Notes under the pieces: model-generated | The model's database searches: none | What the model was told of the DNA's origin: nothing | Seen by the model: the letters and a program-made list of their open reading frames with translations, nothing else | Source: Rhodoferax sp. | GTDB lineage: Bacteria > Pseudomonadota > Gammaproteobacteria > Burkholderiales > Burkholderiaceae_C | NCBI RefSeq assembly: GCF_023700745.1 | Contig: NZ_JAMPYG010000001.1 | Span: forward strand, 310,001 to 374,000 | DNA length: 64,000 bases | Direction: 5' to 3' | Program-made: the position numbers and the translations under genes | Shown here: piece after piece, positions 46,225 through 54,323 of the stretch | How positions within the stretch are numbered: position 1 is the stretch's first letter | Layout: each line of letters opens with the position of its first letter

Positions 46225-46955
46225 GGATTGACAACCTGACGGTGAGCTACCGCCAGCACCCTGCCCTGCACCACGTCAGCGGCGAATTTGCCAATGGCTC
46301 CCTCACCGCCGTGATCGGTCCCAATGGCTCGGGCAAGAGTACGCTGCTCAAAAGCATCATGGGCCTGCTGACAAGCTCTGGTGGACGTGTTCAGGTGAAT
46401 ACGCCGCGTGCACGCATCGCCTACCTGCCGCAAATGACCGAGATCGACCGCAGCTTTCCGATGCCGGTGCGCGATTGCGTGCTGCTGGGTTGCTGGAGCG
46501 CCTTGGGAGCCTGGGGCGGCGTCACTGCCGACATGCTGGCCTGTGCCGATGCCGCCATTCACAACGTCGGGCTGGAGGGTTTTGAGGAGCGCACGGTGGG
46601 CTCGCTGTCGAGCGGACAGTTTCAGCGCGTGCTGTTTGCCCGTCTGCTGATGCAGGACGCCGATCTGATTCTGCTCGACGAACCCTTCAACGCGATGGAC
46701 TCGCGCACCACGGCCACGCTGCTCGACCTGATCAAACAGTGGCACGCCCAGGGCCGCACCGTGATTGCCGTGCTGCATGACGACGCCCAGGTGCGCGCCC
46801 ACTTTGATCAGACGGTGCTGCTGGCGCGCGAACTGGTGGCCTGGGGCGATACAGCGGCGGTGCTGACAGATGCCAATTTGCTGCGTGCCCGCGCCCTGGC
46901 CGAAGCCTGGGACGATAGCGCCGACATTTGCCACACCGACGAGGTCACCGCATGA
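46218..46955 (+). CDS. znuC: Zinc ABC transporter ATP-binding protein ZnuC
   Basis: ATPase of the ZnuABC-type metal importer, 245 residues. Walker A GPNGSGKST, signature LSSGQFQRV and Walker B LILLDEPF are intact. The start is GTG at 46218 with GGGAG eight bases upstream (46206-46210); a longer upstream frame has no similarity. It overlaps znuB by 4 bp. Zinc rather than manganese is inferred from the Zur context. Confidence 0.9.
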   Translation: MVRIDNLTVSYRQHPALHHVSGEFANGSLTAVIGPNGSGKSTLLKSIMGLLTSSGGRVQVNTPRARIAYLPQMTEIDRSFPMPVRDCVLLGCWSALGAWGGVTADMLACADAAIHNVGLEGFEERTVGSLSSGQFQRVLFARLLMQDADLILLDEPFNAMDSRTTATLLDLIKQWHAQGRTVIAVLHDDAQVRAHFDQTVLLARELVAWGDTAAVLTDANLLRARALAEAWDDSADICHTDEVTA

Positions 46956-47836
46956 TGGCGCTGTGGGACTTTGTGGTCGGCCCGTTTGCCGAATTCGCCT
47001 TCATGCGCCGTGCGCTGGTGGCCACGCTGGCGCTCGCCGTGAGCGCCGCCCCGCTTGGTGTCTTCCTGACGCTGCGCCGCATGAGTCTGCTGGGTGATGC
47101 CATCAGCCACGCTGTGCTGCCCGGTGTGGCGATTGGTTTCATGTTTTCTGGCCTGTCACTGACCGCCATGGCCGCCGGTGGCGTGATCTCGGGCATGCTG
47201 GCCGCCGGCCTGGCCGGCTTCATCAGCCGCTTCACCACGCTGAAAGAAGACGCCAGCCTGGCCGCAATTTACCTGGTGGCGCTGGCCCTGGGGGTGACCC
47301 TGTTATCGCGGCAAGGTACACAGCTCGACCTGCTGCACATTTTGTTCGGCAGTGCCCTGGGGGTGGATGGCTCCGGATTGCTGCTGGTGGTCAGCGTCGC
47401 CAGTGTCAGCGTGATCGCCCTGGCGGCGCTGTACCGCGGACTGGTACTGGAGAGCTTTGACCCGGTATTTCTGGCTGCCGCGGGCTGCGGCTGGGGCCGT
47501 CGCGGCTGGATCTGGCAGCAGGCTTTTCTGATGCTGGTCGTGGTCAACCTGGTGGCCGGCTTTCAGACCCTGGGCACGCTGATGGCGGTGGGTCTGATGA
47601 TGCTGCCAGCGGTATCGGCCCGGCTCTGGCACGATTCCTTGAGCGCTCAACTGGTCAACGCCAGCGTCCAGGCCGCCTTAGCCGGCAGCGTCGGGCTGCT
47701 GCTGTCCTACCACCTCGACACACCCAGCGGGCCGACCATCATTGGCTGCGCCGGGCTGCTTTACGGCCTGTCCCTGGCGGTATCGCCCGGCGGCTGGCTG
47801 CCCCGCGCGCTCAAGCGCCCGCACCGGGTCGGCTGA
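46952..47836 (+). CDS. znuB: Zinc ABC transporter permease ZnuB
   Basis: Metal ABC permease of the ABC-3 family, 294 residues, about eight hydrophobic segments. The ATG at 46952 overlaps the znuC TGA (ATGA). Characteristic SLLGDAISHAVLPGVAIGF is near residue 45, and GFQTLGTLMAVGLMMLPA is near residue 215. Confidence 0.92.
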   Translation: MMALWDFVVGPFAEFAFMRRALVATLALAVSAAPLGVFLTLRRMSLLGDAISHAVLPGVAIGFMFSGLSLTAMAAGGVISGMLAAGLAGFISRFTTLKEDASLAAIYLVALALGVTLLSRQGTQLDLLHILFGSALGVDGSGLLLVVSVASVSVIALAALYRGLVLESFDPVFLAAAGCGWGRRGWIWQQAFLMLVVVNLVAGFQTLGTLMAVGLMMLPAVSARLWHDSLSAQLVNASVQAALAGSVGLLLSYHLDTPSGPTIIGCAGLLYGLSLAVSPGGWLPRALKRPHRVG

Positions 47837-47867
47837 ATTTACCCCCAATAGACAAGAAAACCACACC

Positions 47868-48770
47868 ATGATCAACATCCTCGCGATCCCGGCACTGCTT
47901 TTTGGCGTGCTCTTCATGCCAGTCGGCCATGCCACAGAGCCGGTTCCGGTGGTGGCCTCGTTCAGCATCCTCGGCGACCTGGTGCAGGTGGTGGGTGGCG
48001 AGCGTGTGCAGGTCACGACCCTGGTGGGGCCCGATGCCGACGCCCACAGCTTCGAGCCCAGACCCGCCGACGCGAGGACCATTTTGAAAGCACGGCTGTT
48101 TGTGATCAATGGGCTCAACTTTGAACCCTGGGCCGAAAAACTGGCCAAATCGGCCGCTTACCAGGGCAGCATGGTGGTGGCCTCGCGTGGCGTCAAGCCG
48201 CTTCAGCTGGAAGCCGCTGGCCACGGTCACGGCCACCATGATGCCGACCCGCACGCCTGGCAAAACCCCAACAACGTGGTGCTGTACGTACAAAATATTG
48301 CTGCCAGCCTGTCCAAAGTGGACCCTGCGGGTGCGAGCAGCTACCAGGCCAATGCAGCGCGTTATGCCCAACAGCTGCAAGAGTTTGATGCGCAAGCCAG
48401 GGCGCAAATTGCCGCCCTGCCCGCAGCCAAACGCAAGGTGATCACCTCACACGATGCTTTTGGCTACTTTGCGGCGCATTACCAGATCAAGTTTCTGTCG
48501 CCTGAGGGTGTCAACGCCGATGCCACGCCCAGCGCGAAACATGTGGCCGGGTTGATCCGGCAAATGAAGCGCGAAAAAATCAGGGCCGTCTTTGTCGAGA
48601 ACATGAGCAACCCCAAATTGATCGCGCAACTCAGCAAAGACGCTGGCGCCACGCTGGGCGGCACCCTGTACTCCGACGCGCTGTCCGGGCCGGCTGAGCC
48701 GGGTTCAAGTTACCTCAAAATGATGCAGCACAACCTGACGCAACTGCTTGCCGGCATGCTACTTAATTAG
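47868..48770 (+). CDS. znuA: Zinc ABC transporter substrate-binding protein ZnuA
   Basis: Periplasmic metal-binding protein of 300 residues with a signal peptide (MINILAIPALLFGVLFMPVGHA). The metal site is visible: DAHSFEP, a short His-rich loop (GHGHGHHDADPHAW) instead of the long loops of some ZnuA, SHDAFGYFAAHY and YSDAL. It starts 31 bp after znuB. The final gene of the zinc operon. Confidence 0.92.
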   Translation: MINILAIPALLFGVLFMPVGHATEPVPVVASFSILGDLVQVVGGERVQVTTLVGPDADAHSFEPRPADARTILKARLFVINGLNFEPWAEKLAKSAAYQGSMVVASRGVKPLQLEAAGHGHGHHDADPHAWQNPNNVVLYVQNIAASLSKVDPAGASSYQANAARYAQQLQEFDAQARAQIAALPAAKRKVITSHDAFGYFAAHYQIKFLSPEGVNADATPSAKHVAGLIRQMKREKIRAVFVENMSNPKLIAQLSKDAGATLGGTLYSDALSGPAEPGSSYLKMMQHNLTQLLAGMLLN

Positions 48771-48773
48771 TTG

Positions 48774-48809
48774 GGGTCAGAGCACATCACTGCGTGAGTG
48801 GTCTGACCC
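48774..48809. terminator. Hairpin after znuA containing GGGGTCAGA
   Basis: Stem GGGTCAGA/TCTGACCC (48774-48781 with 48802-48809) and an inner stem CACT/AGTG. It lies between the convergent znuA and CMD genes, so it could be a bidirectional end. No strong T-run. Confidence 0.5.
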
Positions 48810-48817
48810 GCAAAGTC

Positions 48818-49174
48818 TCAGGATGGGTTGGCTGGTGCCATCGCATCCCAGGCCGCCAGCGCCTCGGCCACCAGCATCAGGCCGGGGCCGCCGCCCATGT
48901 AGACACAGACCGCCAGCGCCTCTTCGAGCTCGCCGCGGGTGCAACCCAGGCGGTGCAAAGCCTTGACGTGAAACGCAATGCAGCCAGCGCAGTGCTGGGT
49001 GATGCCGATGGCCAGGGCAATCAGCTCCTTGTGTTTGGCGCTGACCAGCCCCTCGGCCATCGAGGCCTTGGCCAACTGGGCAAAACCCTGCATGGCTTCG
49101 CCTTGCGATTTGCGAAAGGGACCGAGCTTGTCATTGATGCTCTTCATCAGGCCAATGGAATCAAAGGTACTCAT
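48818..49174 (-). CDS. Carboxymuconolactone decarboxylase family protein
   Basis: AhpD-like fold protein, 118 residues. The family CxxC-type motif with His (HCAGCIAFHVKAL, about residues 62-75) is present, so peroxidase-type or disulfide activity is possible. The ATG at 49174 has AAGGAG upstream; a GTG three bases earlier is an alternative. Function is unproven. Convergent to znuA. Confidence 0.85.
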   Translation of the reverse strand: MSTFDSIGLMKSINDKLGPFRKSQGEAMQGFAQLAKASMAEGLVSAKHKELIALAIGITQHCAGCIAFHVKALHRLGCTRGELEEALAVCVYMGGGPGLMLVAEALAAWDAMAPANPS

Positions 49175-49341
49175 CACACTCCTTGCTTTTGAAAATCTAC
49201 CAACTTCAGCAATCAGTTGCCGTATGCCGTCACGATGGCAAGCCTTGTGTTGTTGAACCCAGGGCCTGTTTGCATCACGCCATGATTACATAAGTCATGC
49301 TGGAATTATTGTAAATGCAAGTCACTGGGTCACCCAAAACC

Positions 49342-49769
49342 GGGTGCGATTCAAAGTGATGTGGCACCCTGAAGAAATCATGGCATCACGTGATACCCGG
49401 CCCGGCGACTGGGCCATGCGCATGCGGTTTTGGGGTGAAAACACACGCGAAATTGAAGCGGCTGTATGCAAGCGCTCGTCGTCGCGCGCCTTCCACCCCA
49501 AAGCCCGGTCGCATAGCCCAATCACCGTGCCTGACGCTGTCGAAGTTAGCATTTTTGTGGCAACCCCACCGCTCGCAAAATCAGTCGGGCGATACGTTTT
49601 GCGAAGGTCAAGGAGGAGCCCGCGTAGCGGGCGGGGGACACGTAGCAAAGCGTATTGCCCGGCTGATTCGCCCATGACCGTGTTTTCTGCCCCGACCCGA
49701 TAGACCTACCTGCGTGCTTCGGAAAAGAAGAATTCATCTGAAGCCCGCACATCATTTTGAATCGCACCC
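49342..49769. mobile_element. Putative decayed non-autonomous element with 22-bp inverted repeats
   Basis: Left end at 49342-49363 (GGGTGCGATTCAAAGTGATG, 20 shown) and right end at 49748-49769 are inverted copies over 22 bp with about 1-2 mismatches. The 428-bp interior has no recognisable transposase. Short CCCAAAA sequences stand beside both ends and may be a target duplication. The 656-bp gene-free stretch 49175-49830 is filled mainly by this unit. IS family assignment is not possible from sequence alone. Confidence 0.5.
49579..49668. repeat. 90-bp nested palindrome
   Basis: Outer arms AATCAGTCGGGCGATACG and the reverse complement of AATCAGCCGGGCAATACG (49579 to 49668) enclose a smaller perfect hairpin GCCCGC/GCGGGC with a 3-nt loop near 49618-49632. 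It lies inside the putative element above. Confidence 0.65.
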
Positions 49770-49830
49770 CCAAAAACACCGGACTCCAACCTACAAAAGC
49801 AACATGAATTGGCATCCGACCCTCAATTGG

Positions 49831-50634
49831 TCAGCGCTGCATGGCCCAGCGGGCAAAGTAACTCAAAGCGTCGACCACGGCCACCAGCAGCATCATGGCG
49901 ATCAGTACCGAACTGGTTTCCATCATCTGGAACAAGCCCATGTGAAAGGCCAGCATCTGCCCCAGACCACCGGCGCCAACGACACCCAGCACGGCCGCCG
50001 CACGGATGTTGTTTTCCCAGCGGTACAGGGTGTAGCTCACCAGTTGCGGCAAGGCCTGGGGGAAATCGGCGTACCAGAACACCTTGGCCTTGGATAGACC
50101 ACGCACGCGCAGGGCCTCGGCCGGACCCTGCGGCTGGTTCTCGAAACTCTCGGCAAACAGGCGACCCAGCACCCCCGTGGTGTGCAGCGCCAGCGCCAGC
50201 GTGCCTGCCAATGGACCCAGCCCGGCCGAGATCAGCAGCAGCGCGGCCCAGACCAGTTCGGGAATACTGCGCAGTGCATTGAGCAGCAGCCGGGTCGGGC
50301 CACGCCAGCGTGCCGCGTCACCGGCGTGGGTTCGGGCCGCAGGCAGGGCCAGCGCCAAACCGGCCACAGCCGCCAGCGCCGTACCCAGCGCCGACATGGC
50401 CAGGGTCTCCAGGCTGGCCCACAGCACTTTGTGCAGAAACGCCGGGGCGGTTTGCGGCACCAGCAACTCACTGACAAAACGCCCCATGGAAGCCAGCGCG
50501 TCCAGCGACCAAAACCTGCCCCACTGCAAGTCCAGCGACATGAAGCTGGCCAGCACCAGGACCAGCAGCCCAAGGTTGAGCCAGCAGGCCTTGCAGCGCC
50601 AGTGCCACAGCGGCGGTGGACGCACGGGGCTCAT
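49831..50634 (-). CDS. phnE: PhnE-like ABC permease (second)
   Basis: Inner-membrane permease of 267 residues in the phosphonate/phosphite/selenate-type ABC family, with about six hydrophobic segments and the EAA-like loop region RALRVRGLSKAKVFWYADFPQAL. Its start overlaps the preceding permease stop by 4 bp. The transport substrate is probably a selenium oxyanion given the sen cluster; phosphonate genes are absent. Confidence 0.85.
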   Translation of the reverse strand: MSPVRPPPLWHWRCKACWLNLGLLVLVLASFMSLDLQWGRFWSLDALASMGRFVSELLVPQTAPAFLHKVLWASLETLAMSALGTALAAVAGLALALPAARTHAGDAARWRGPTRLLLNALRSIPELVWAALLLISAGLGPLAGTLALALHTTGVLGRLFAESFENQPQGPAEALRVRGLSKAKVFWYADFPQALPQLVSYTLYRWENNIRAAAVLGVVGAGGLGQMLAFHMGLFQMMETSSVLIAMMLLVAVVDALSYFARWAMQR

Positions 50635-51467
50635 GCCAGCGCCTTCCTCAGCAGGCCACTGGCCCGGTCGGCCAGCCAGACCAGCGCCATGAACACCAGC
50701 AACATGGTGGCCACTTCGCTGCCATTAAACATCTTCATCGAGGCGTCCATCTGCTGACCCAGACCGCCGGCACCGACAAAGCCCAGCACCGTCGACGAGC
50801 GGATGGCGCACTCCCAGCGGTAGACCGTGTAGCTGGTGAGCTCAGTAGCGCTTTGCGGCAGCAAGCCGTAGCAAAAGGCCTGCAAGCGGCCACTGCCGTT
50901 ACGCAACAGGGTTTGTGTGGGTTGTCCATCGCTGGATTCCAGAATCTCGGCGTAGACCTTGCCCAGCATGCCGGCGTAAGTGAGCGCAATGGCCAACACG
51001 CCCGAGGTCGGGCCCAAGCCGACGACGCGGACAAAAATCAGCGCCCAAATCAGCTCGGGCACACTTCTGAGCAACATCAGCAGCCAGCGCACCGCCTGGC
51101 GGACGGTAGCGGGCAACAAGGCCATGCGACCCGACAGGGCAGACACCGAGAGGGGGCGCGCCGCGATCAACGCCAGCGGGATGGCCCAGCCCAGCGCCAG
51201 CACGATGCCCGCCGTGGCGATGGCCACGGTGCGCCAGGTCTCGCGCGCCACCAGTAGCAAAAACTCCGGTTCCAGCTTGGGTGGGAAAAAGTCCCCCAGA
51301 AAGCTCAATGTGGGGCGCAGGCTCTCGGGGCTAAAGAGCGTCCAGGGCTTGAATTCAGCCAGCACCAGCAGCGGCCAGGCCACCACGCCCGTGACGAGCA
51401 GCGCAAACAGCCGGCCGATCCAGGCGGGGTCGCGTCGTGCCGCAGCCGGTGTGCGCAGGATTCCCAT
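50631..51467 (-). CDS. phnE: PhnE-like ABC permease (first)
   Basis: A 278-residue permease paralog of the next gene, with a similar C-terminal half (TSYTVYRWECAIRSSTVLGFVGAGGLG against the sister's SYTLYRWENNIRAAAVLG). Together the two permeases probably make a heterodimeric channel for the PhnD-like binding protein. It starts 1 bp after the ATPase gene stop. Confidence 0.86.
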   Translation of the reverse strand: MGILRTPAAARRDPAWIGRLFALLVTGVVAWPLLVLAEFKPWTLFSPESLRPTLSFLGDFFPPKLEPEFLLLVARETWRTVAIATAGIVLALGWAIPLALIAARPLSVSALSGRMALLPATVRQAVRWLLMLLRSVPELIWALIFVRVVGLGPTSGVLAIALTYAGMLGKVYAEILESSDGQPTQTLLRNGSGRLQAFCYGLLPQSATELTSYTVYRWECAIRSSTVLGFVGAGGLGQQMDASMKMFNGSEVATMLLVFMALVWLADRASGLLRKALA

Positions 51468-51468
51468 G

Positions 51469-52299
51469 TCAGCGGCAGGTCAAGGCCACGGCCGGGACAG
51501 CGGCTGGCGACAGCTCAAGCGGCGTGGCCGGCCCGGTCAACTCGTCCAGGTGGCGCGCGTACAGATCGGTCAGGCGCTCAGGGGTCACATCAGAGGTCGG
51601 CAGGTCAAACACCACTTCGCCATCACGCAAACCCACGATGCGCGGGAAGTGCTGCAGCGCCATGTCGACATGGTGCAAGGTAGCGACCAGCGTGGCCTGC
51701 TGGTCACGCGCCACTGCGGTGATCGACGCACAGGCCTGGCGGGCGCGCTCGGGGTCGAGCGCCGACAGCGGCTCATCGACCAGCAACAGGCGCGCGTTGG
51801 CCACGGCCAGCCGCGCCAGCCCGACCCGCTGGCGCTCGCCGCCTGAGAGTCGGTCGACGCGCTCGAACAATTTTTCAGCCAGGTCAAAGCGCGCCAGTGC
51901 CGCTTCGGCCAGTTCGATCTGCCGTGGGTAGAGCAAGTTGCCCAGGCTGGCCCACAACCCCATGCCCGGCAGCAGGCCGGCCAGTACGGCCGTGATGACC
52001 CGCTGGCGCGGCGGCAACGGTGGCACCTGCGGGGCAAGACAGAGTTGACCGCGCAGGCGCTGCAAGTCTGCCGTGCGCAAGGCCCACGGATCGCGCCCAT
52101 CGAGCAGCAATTGGCCTGCGCTCGGCTTGAGGGCGCAGGCCATCACCTGCAGCAGCGTGGTTTTGCCCGCACCCGAGGGGCCGATGATGGCCACCTGCTC
52201 GCCCTGCGCCAGGCTCAGGTCCATGGCCTTGAGCGCTGGCGCAGCTGATGCGGGTGCCGACGGGTGCTGCGCCGAGCAGCCCTGCAAGGCTATGTGCAT
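51469..52299 (-). CDS. phnC: PhnC-like ABC transporter ATP-binding protein
   Basis: ATPase of the PhnCDE-type importer, 276 residues. Walker A GPSGAGKTT, signature LSGGERQRV and Walker B LLLVDEPLS are intact. It sits 18 bp after the binding-protein gene. In phosphonate systems this gene is normally accompanied by phn lyase genes, which are lacking. Selenium import is therefore more likely. Confidence 0.88.
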   Translation of the reverse strand: MHIALQGCSAQHPSAPASAAPALKAMDLSLAQGEQVAIIGPSGAGKTTLLQVMACALKPSAGQLLLDGRDPWALRTADLQRLRGQLCLAPQVPPLPPRQRVITAVLAGLLPGMGLWASLGNLLYPRQIELAEAALARFDLAEKLFERVDRLSGGERQRVGLARLAVANARLLLVDEPLSALDPERARQACASITAVARDQQATLVATLHHVDMALQHFPRIVGLRDGEVVFDLPTSDVTPERLTDLYARHLDELTGPATPLELSPAAVPAVALTCR

Positions 52300-52317
52300 C
52301 GCAACAAGCCGCCTGGC

Positions 52318-53178
52318 TTACTTGAGCAGGCCGGCACTGCGGGCTGCCGCCTCGATGCCCTGGTAATTGGCGGCCTGGGTCGGGATGAAACGGCTGGCAC
52401 GTTGCAACTCCAGCAAGGCCTTGCCTTCGGGCGTGCTGTTGTTCAGGTCCAGAAAGGCTTGCGTGAGCTTGGTGCGCAAGGCCGGTGCCATGTCGGCGTG
52501 CACGGTCCAGTTGTAGTCAAAATAAGCCGGCGTGGTGTAAAACACCCGGACCTTGGCGGTGTCGACTTTTTTGTCGGCCACAAACTTGTCCCAAACCGAA
52601 ATATTGAGCGCACCGGCGTCGACCTTGCCTGCCGCCACGGCGGCAATGGTGGCGTCATGGGCACCCGAGAACGCCACGCGCTTGAGGTCGGTGTCGGGGT
52701 TGATCCTGGCCTCCAACAGATAGTTGCGCGGCATCAGGTGGCCGGAGGTGCTCGACGCCGAGCCAAAGCTCAGGGTTTTGCCTTTCAGGTCGGCCAGCGC
52801 CAAGATGCCCGGCTGCGAGGTGATGAAAACCGATTTGAAGTTAGCGTCTTCGGCGCGTTGCACCAGCGGCAGTACCTTGCCGCCCGAACGCACGTTGGCC
52901 TGAACAAAAGTGAAGCCGCCAAACCAGGCCATGTCGACCTGTTTGTTCACCAGTGTTTCCACGGCGGCAGCGTAATCGGACACCGGGGTGAATTCCACCT
53001 TCATACCCAGTTTTTGCGACAGGTAGCTCACCAGCGGGGCCGCCTTGCGCGCCAGTTCGGTGGGCGATTCGTCGGGGATGGCGGTGATCTTGAAAACCTG
53101 TTGCGCGACGCTTTGGCCACTGATGCCAAGGACGGCGCAAGCCAGCAGGGTGTTGAGGGTGAAACGGCGTGAGGTCAT
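52318..53178 (-). CDS. phnD: PhnD-like periplasmic substrate-binding protein (putative selenate/selenite binder)
   Basis: A 286-residue binding protein with signal peptide (MTSRRFTLNTLLACAVLGIS). The ligand-site regions are TAIPDESPTEL near residue 33, then VDMAWFGGFTF and FGSASSTSGHLMPR, as in PhnD-type proteins. A clade of such proteins is annotated as putative selenate binding proteins. The gene is divergent from egtD and the first of the four-gene transporter operon; the sen cluster lies directly on the other side. Confidence 0.85.
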   Translation of the reverse strand: MTSRRFTLNTLLACAVLGISGQSVAQQVFKITAIPDESPTELARKAAPLVSYLSQKLGMKVEFTPVSDYAAAVETLVNKQVDMAWFGGFTFVQANVRSGGKVLPLVQRAEDANFKSVFITSQPGILALADLKGKTLSFGSASSTSGHLMPRNYLLEARINPDTDLKRVAFSGAHDATIAAVAAGKVDAGALNISVWDKFVADKKVDTAKVRVFYTTPAYFDYNWTVHADMAPALRTKLTQAFLDLNNSTPEGKALLELQRASRFIPTQAANYQGIEAAARSAGLLK

Positions 53179-53214
53179 GAGCTTAAAGTGCTTTCTGTGA
53201 ATGAATAAATGCGG

Positions 53215-53228
53215 TTGACGCATGTCAA
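53215..53228. promoter_or_regulatory. Palindrome TTGACGCATGTCAA in the phnD-egtD divergent region
   Basis: Perfect arms TTGAC/GTCAA with a 4-bp centre in the 140-bp region between the phnD and egtD starts. Read on the minus strand, TTGACA is part of a possible -35 for the transporter. Possible shared operator; regulator unknown. Confidence 0.4.
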
Positions 53229-53318
53229 GGTGCGCCAAAGCCGGGGGGCAATGGTAATCAAAAATGTCGATGGCTGTCAGGAGCGCTACGATCAGGCCCC
53301 AGCCACTCACAGCAAGCC

Positions 53319-54311
53319 ATGAAAACGCCTGACTTTGTCCAACTGCACCACGACAGCGCCGAGCACATTCGCCACGAGCTTGTGCAGGGCCTGACGGCCA
53401 ACCCGCAGCCCGGCGGCGCCACGGTGAGCCCGAAGTTTTTGTACGACGCGCTGGGCTCGCGCCTGTTCGAAGCCATCACCGAGCTGCCCGAGTACTACCC
53501 GACGCGCACCGAGGCGGCGATCTTCAAGACGCATGCCCAGGCCATGGCCCGGGCCATGCCGCCAGGGGCCACGCTGATTGACCTGGGCGCGGGCAACTGC
53601 GGCAAGGCTACCGGGCTCTTTGACGTGCTGCGCCCCAGTCGCTATGTGGCGGTGGACATCTCGGTCGATTTTTTGCGCGCCACCCTGAACCTGTTGCAGC
53701 GTCAGTACCCGGCCATGGACCTGGTCGGCATCGGGCTCGATTTTTCTCAAACGCTGGAGTTGCCACCTCAGGCCGGTGAACCTGGCGCGGGCCCAAGGCT
53801 GCTGTTTTACCCGGGCTCGAGCATTGGCAACTTCACCCCGACCCAGGCCCTGGTCTTCTTGCGCCAGGTGCGCGCGGCCTGTGGTCCGGTGGCGGGCAGC
53901 GGGCTGCTGATCGGGGTGGATCTGGTGAAAGACGCCACTGAACTGGAAGCCGCCTATGACGATGCCCTGGGTGTCACCGCCGCTTTCAACCGCAACCTGA
54001 TCTCCAACGTGAACCGACTGGTGGGCACCGACATGCGGCTGCCCGACTGGGCGCACCACGCCTTGTTCAACCCCATGGCGTCGCGCATTGAAATGCATCT
54101 GGTGGCACAGCGCGACCTGATGGTGCAGTGGCCGGGCGGCCAGCGCGCCTTCAGCCAGGGTGAGCGCATCCATACTGAAAATTCTTACAAATGGACAGTG
54201 GCTGGTTTTTCGCAGTTGCTGCGCGAGGCGGGTTTTGCCGAGCCGCTGGTGTGGACCGATGCGCCGAGCGCCGATGCGGGTCGCTTTGCCGTGATGTGGG
54301 CGGGTGCCTGA
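53319..54311 (+). CDS. egtD: L-histidine N(alpha)-methyltransferase EgtD
   Basis: SAM-dependent trimethylation of histidine to hercynine, the scaffold of ergothioneine and selenoneine. The 330-residue protein has the EgtD start PKFLYDALGSRLFEAITELPEYYPTR (about 38-63) and the SAM motif LIDLGAGNCGKA. The Asn/Tyr histidine-binding regions SSIGNFTP and SNVNRLVG, and the C-terminal SYKWTVAGF, are typical. It faces the transporter operon and its stop is 12 bp from the senA stop. No egtB-egtC pair is present besides senA. Confidence 0.93.
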   Translation: MKTPDFVQLHHDSAEHIRHELVQGLTANPQPGGATVSPKFLYDALGSRLFEAITELPEYYPTRTEAAIFKTHAQAMARAMPPGATLIDLGAGNCGKATGLFDVLRPSRYVAVDISVDFLRATLNLLQRQYPAMDLVGIGLDFSQTLELPPQAGEPGAGPRLLFYPGSSIGNFTPTQALVFLRQVRAACGPVAGSGLLIGVDLVKDATELEAAYDDALGVTAAFNRNLISNVNRLVGTDMRLPDWAHHALFNPMASRIEMHLVAQRDLMVQWPGGQRAFSQGERIHTENSYKWTVAGFSQLLREAGFAEPLVWTDAPSADAGRFAVMWAGA

Positions 54312-54323
54312 GCCATGACTTTT

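Noticed and set aside
49344-49703. A 119-codon plus-strand frame in the 49.2-49.8 kb gap
   Set aside because: No recognisable domain or ribosome binding site; it crosses the nested palindrome and probably is non-coding remnant sequence.
49831-53178. A phosphonate utilisation operon
   Set aside because: Only transporter genes are present; no phn lyase, phosphonatase or phosphite dehydrogenase genes, while sen and egtD genes are adjacent.
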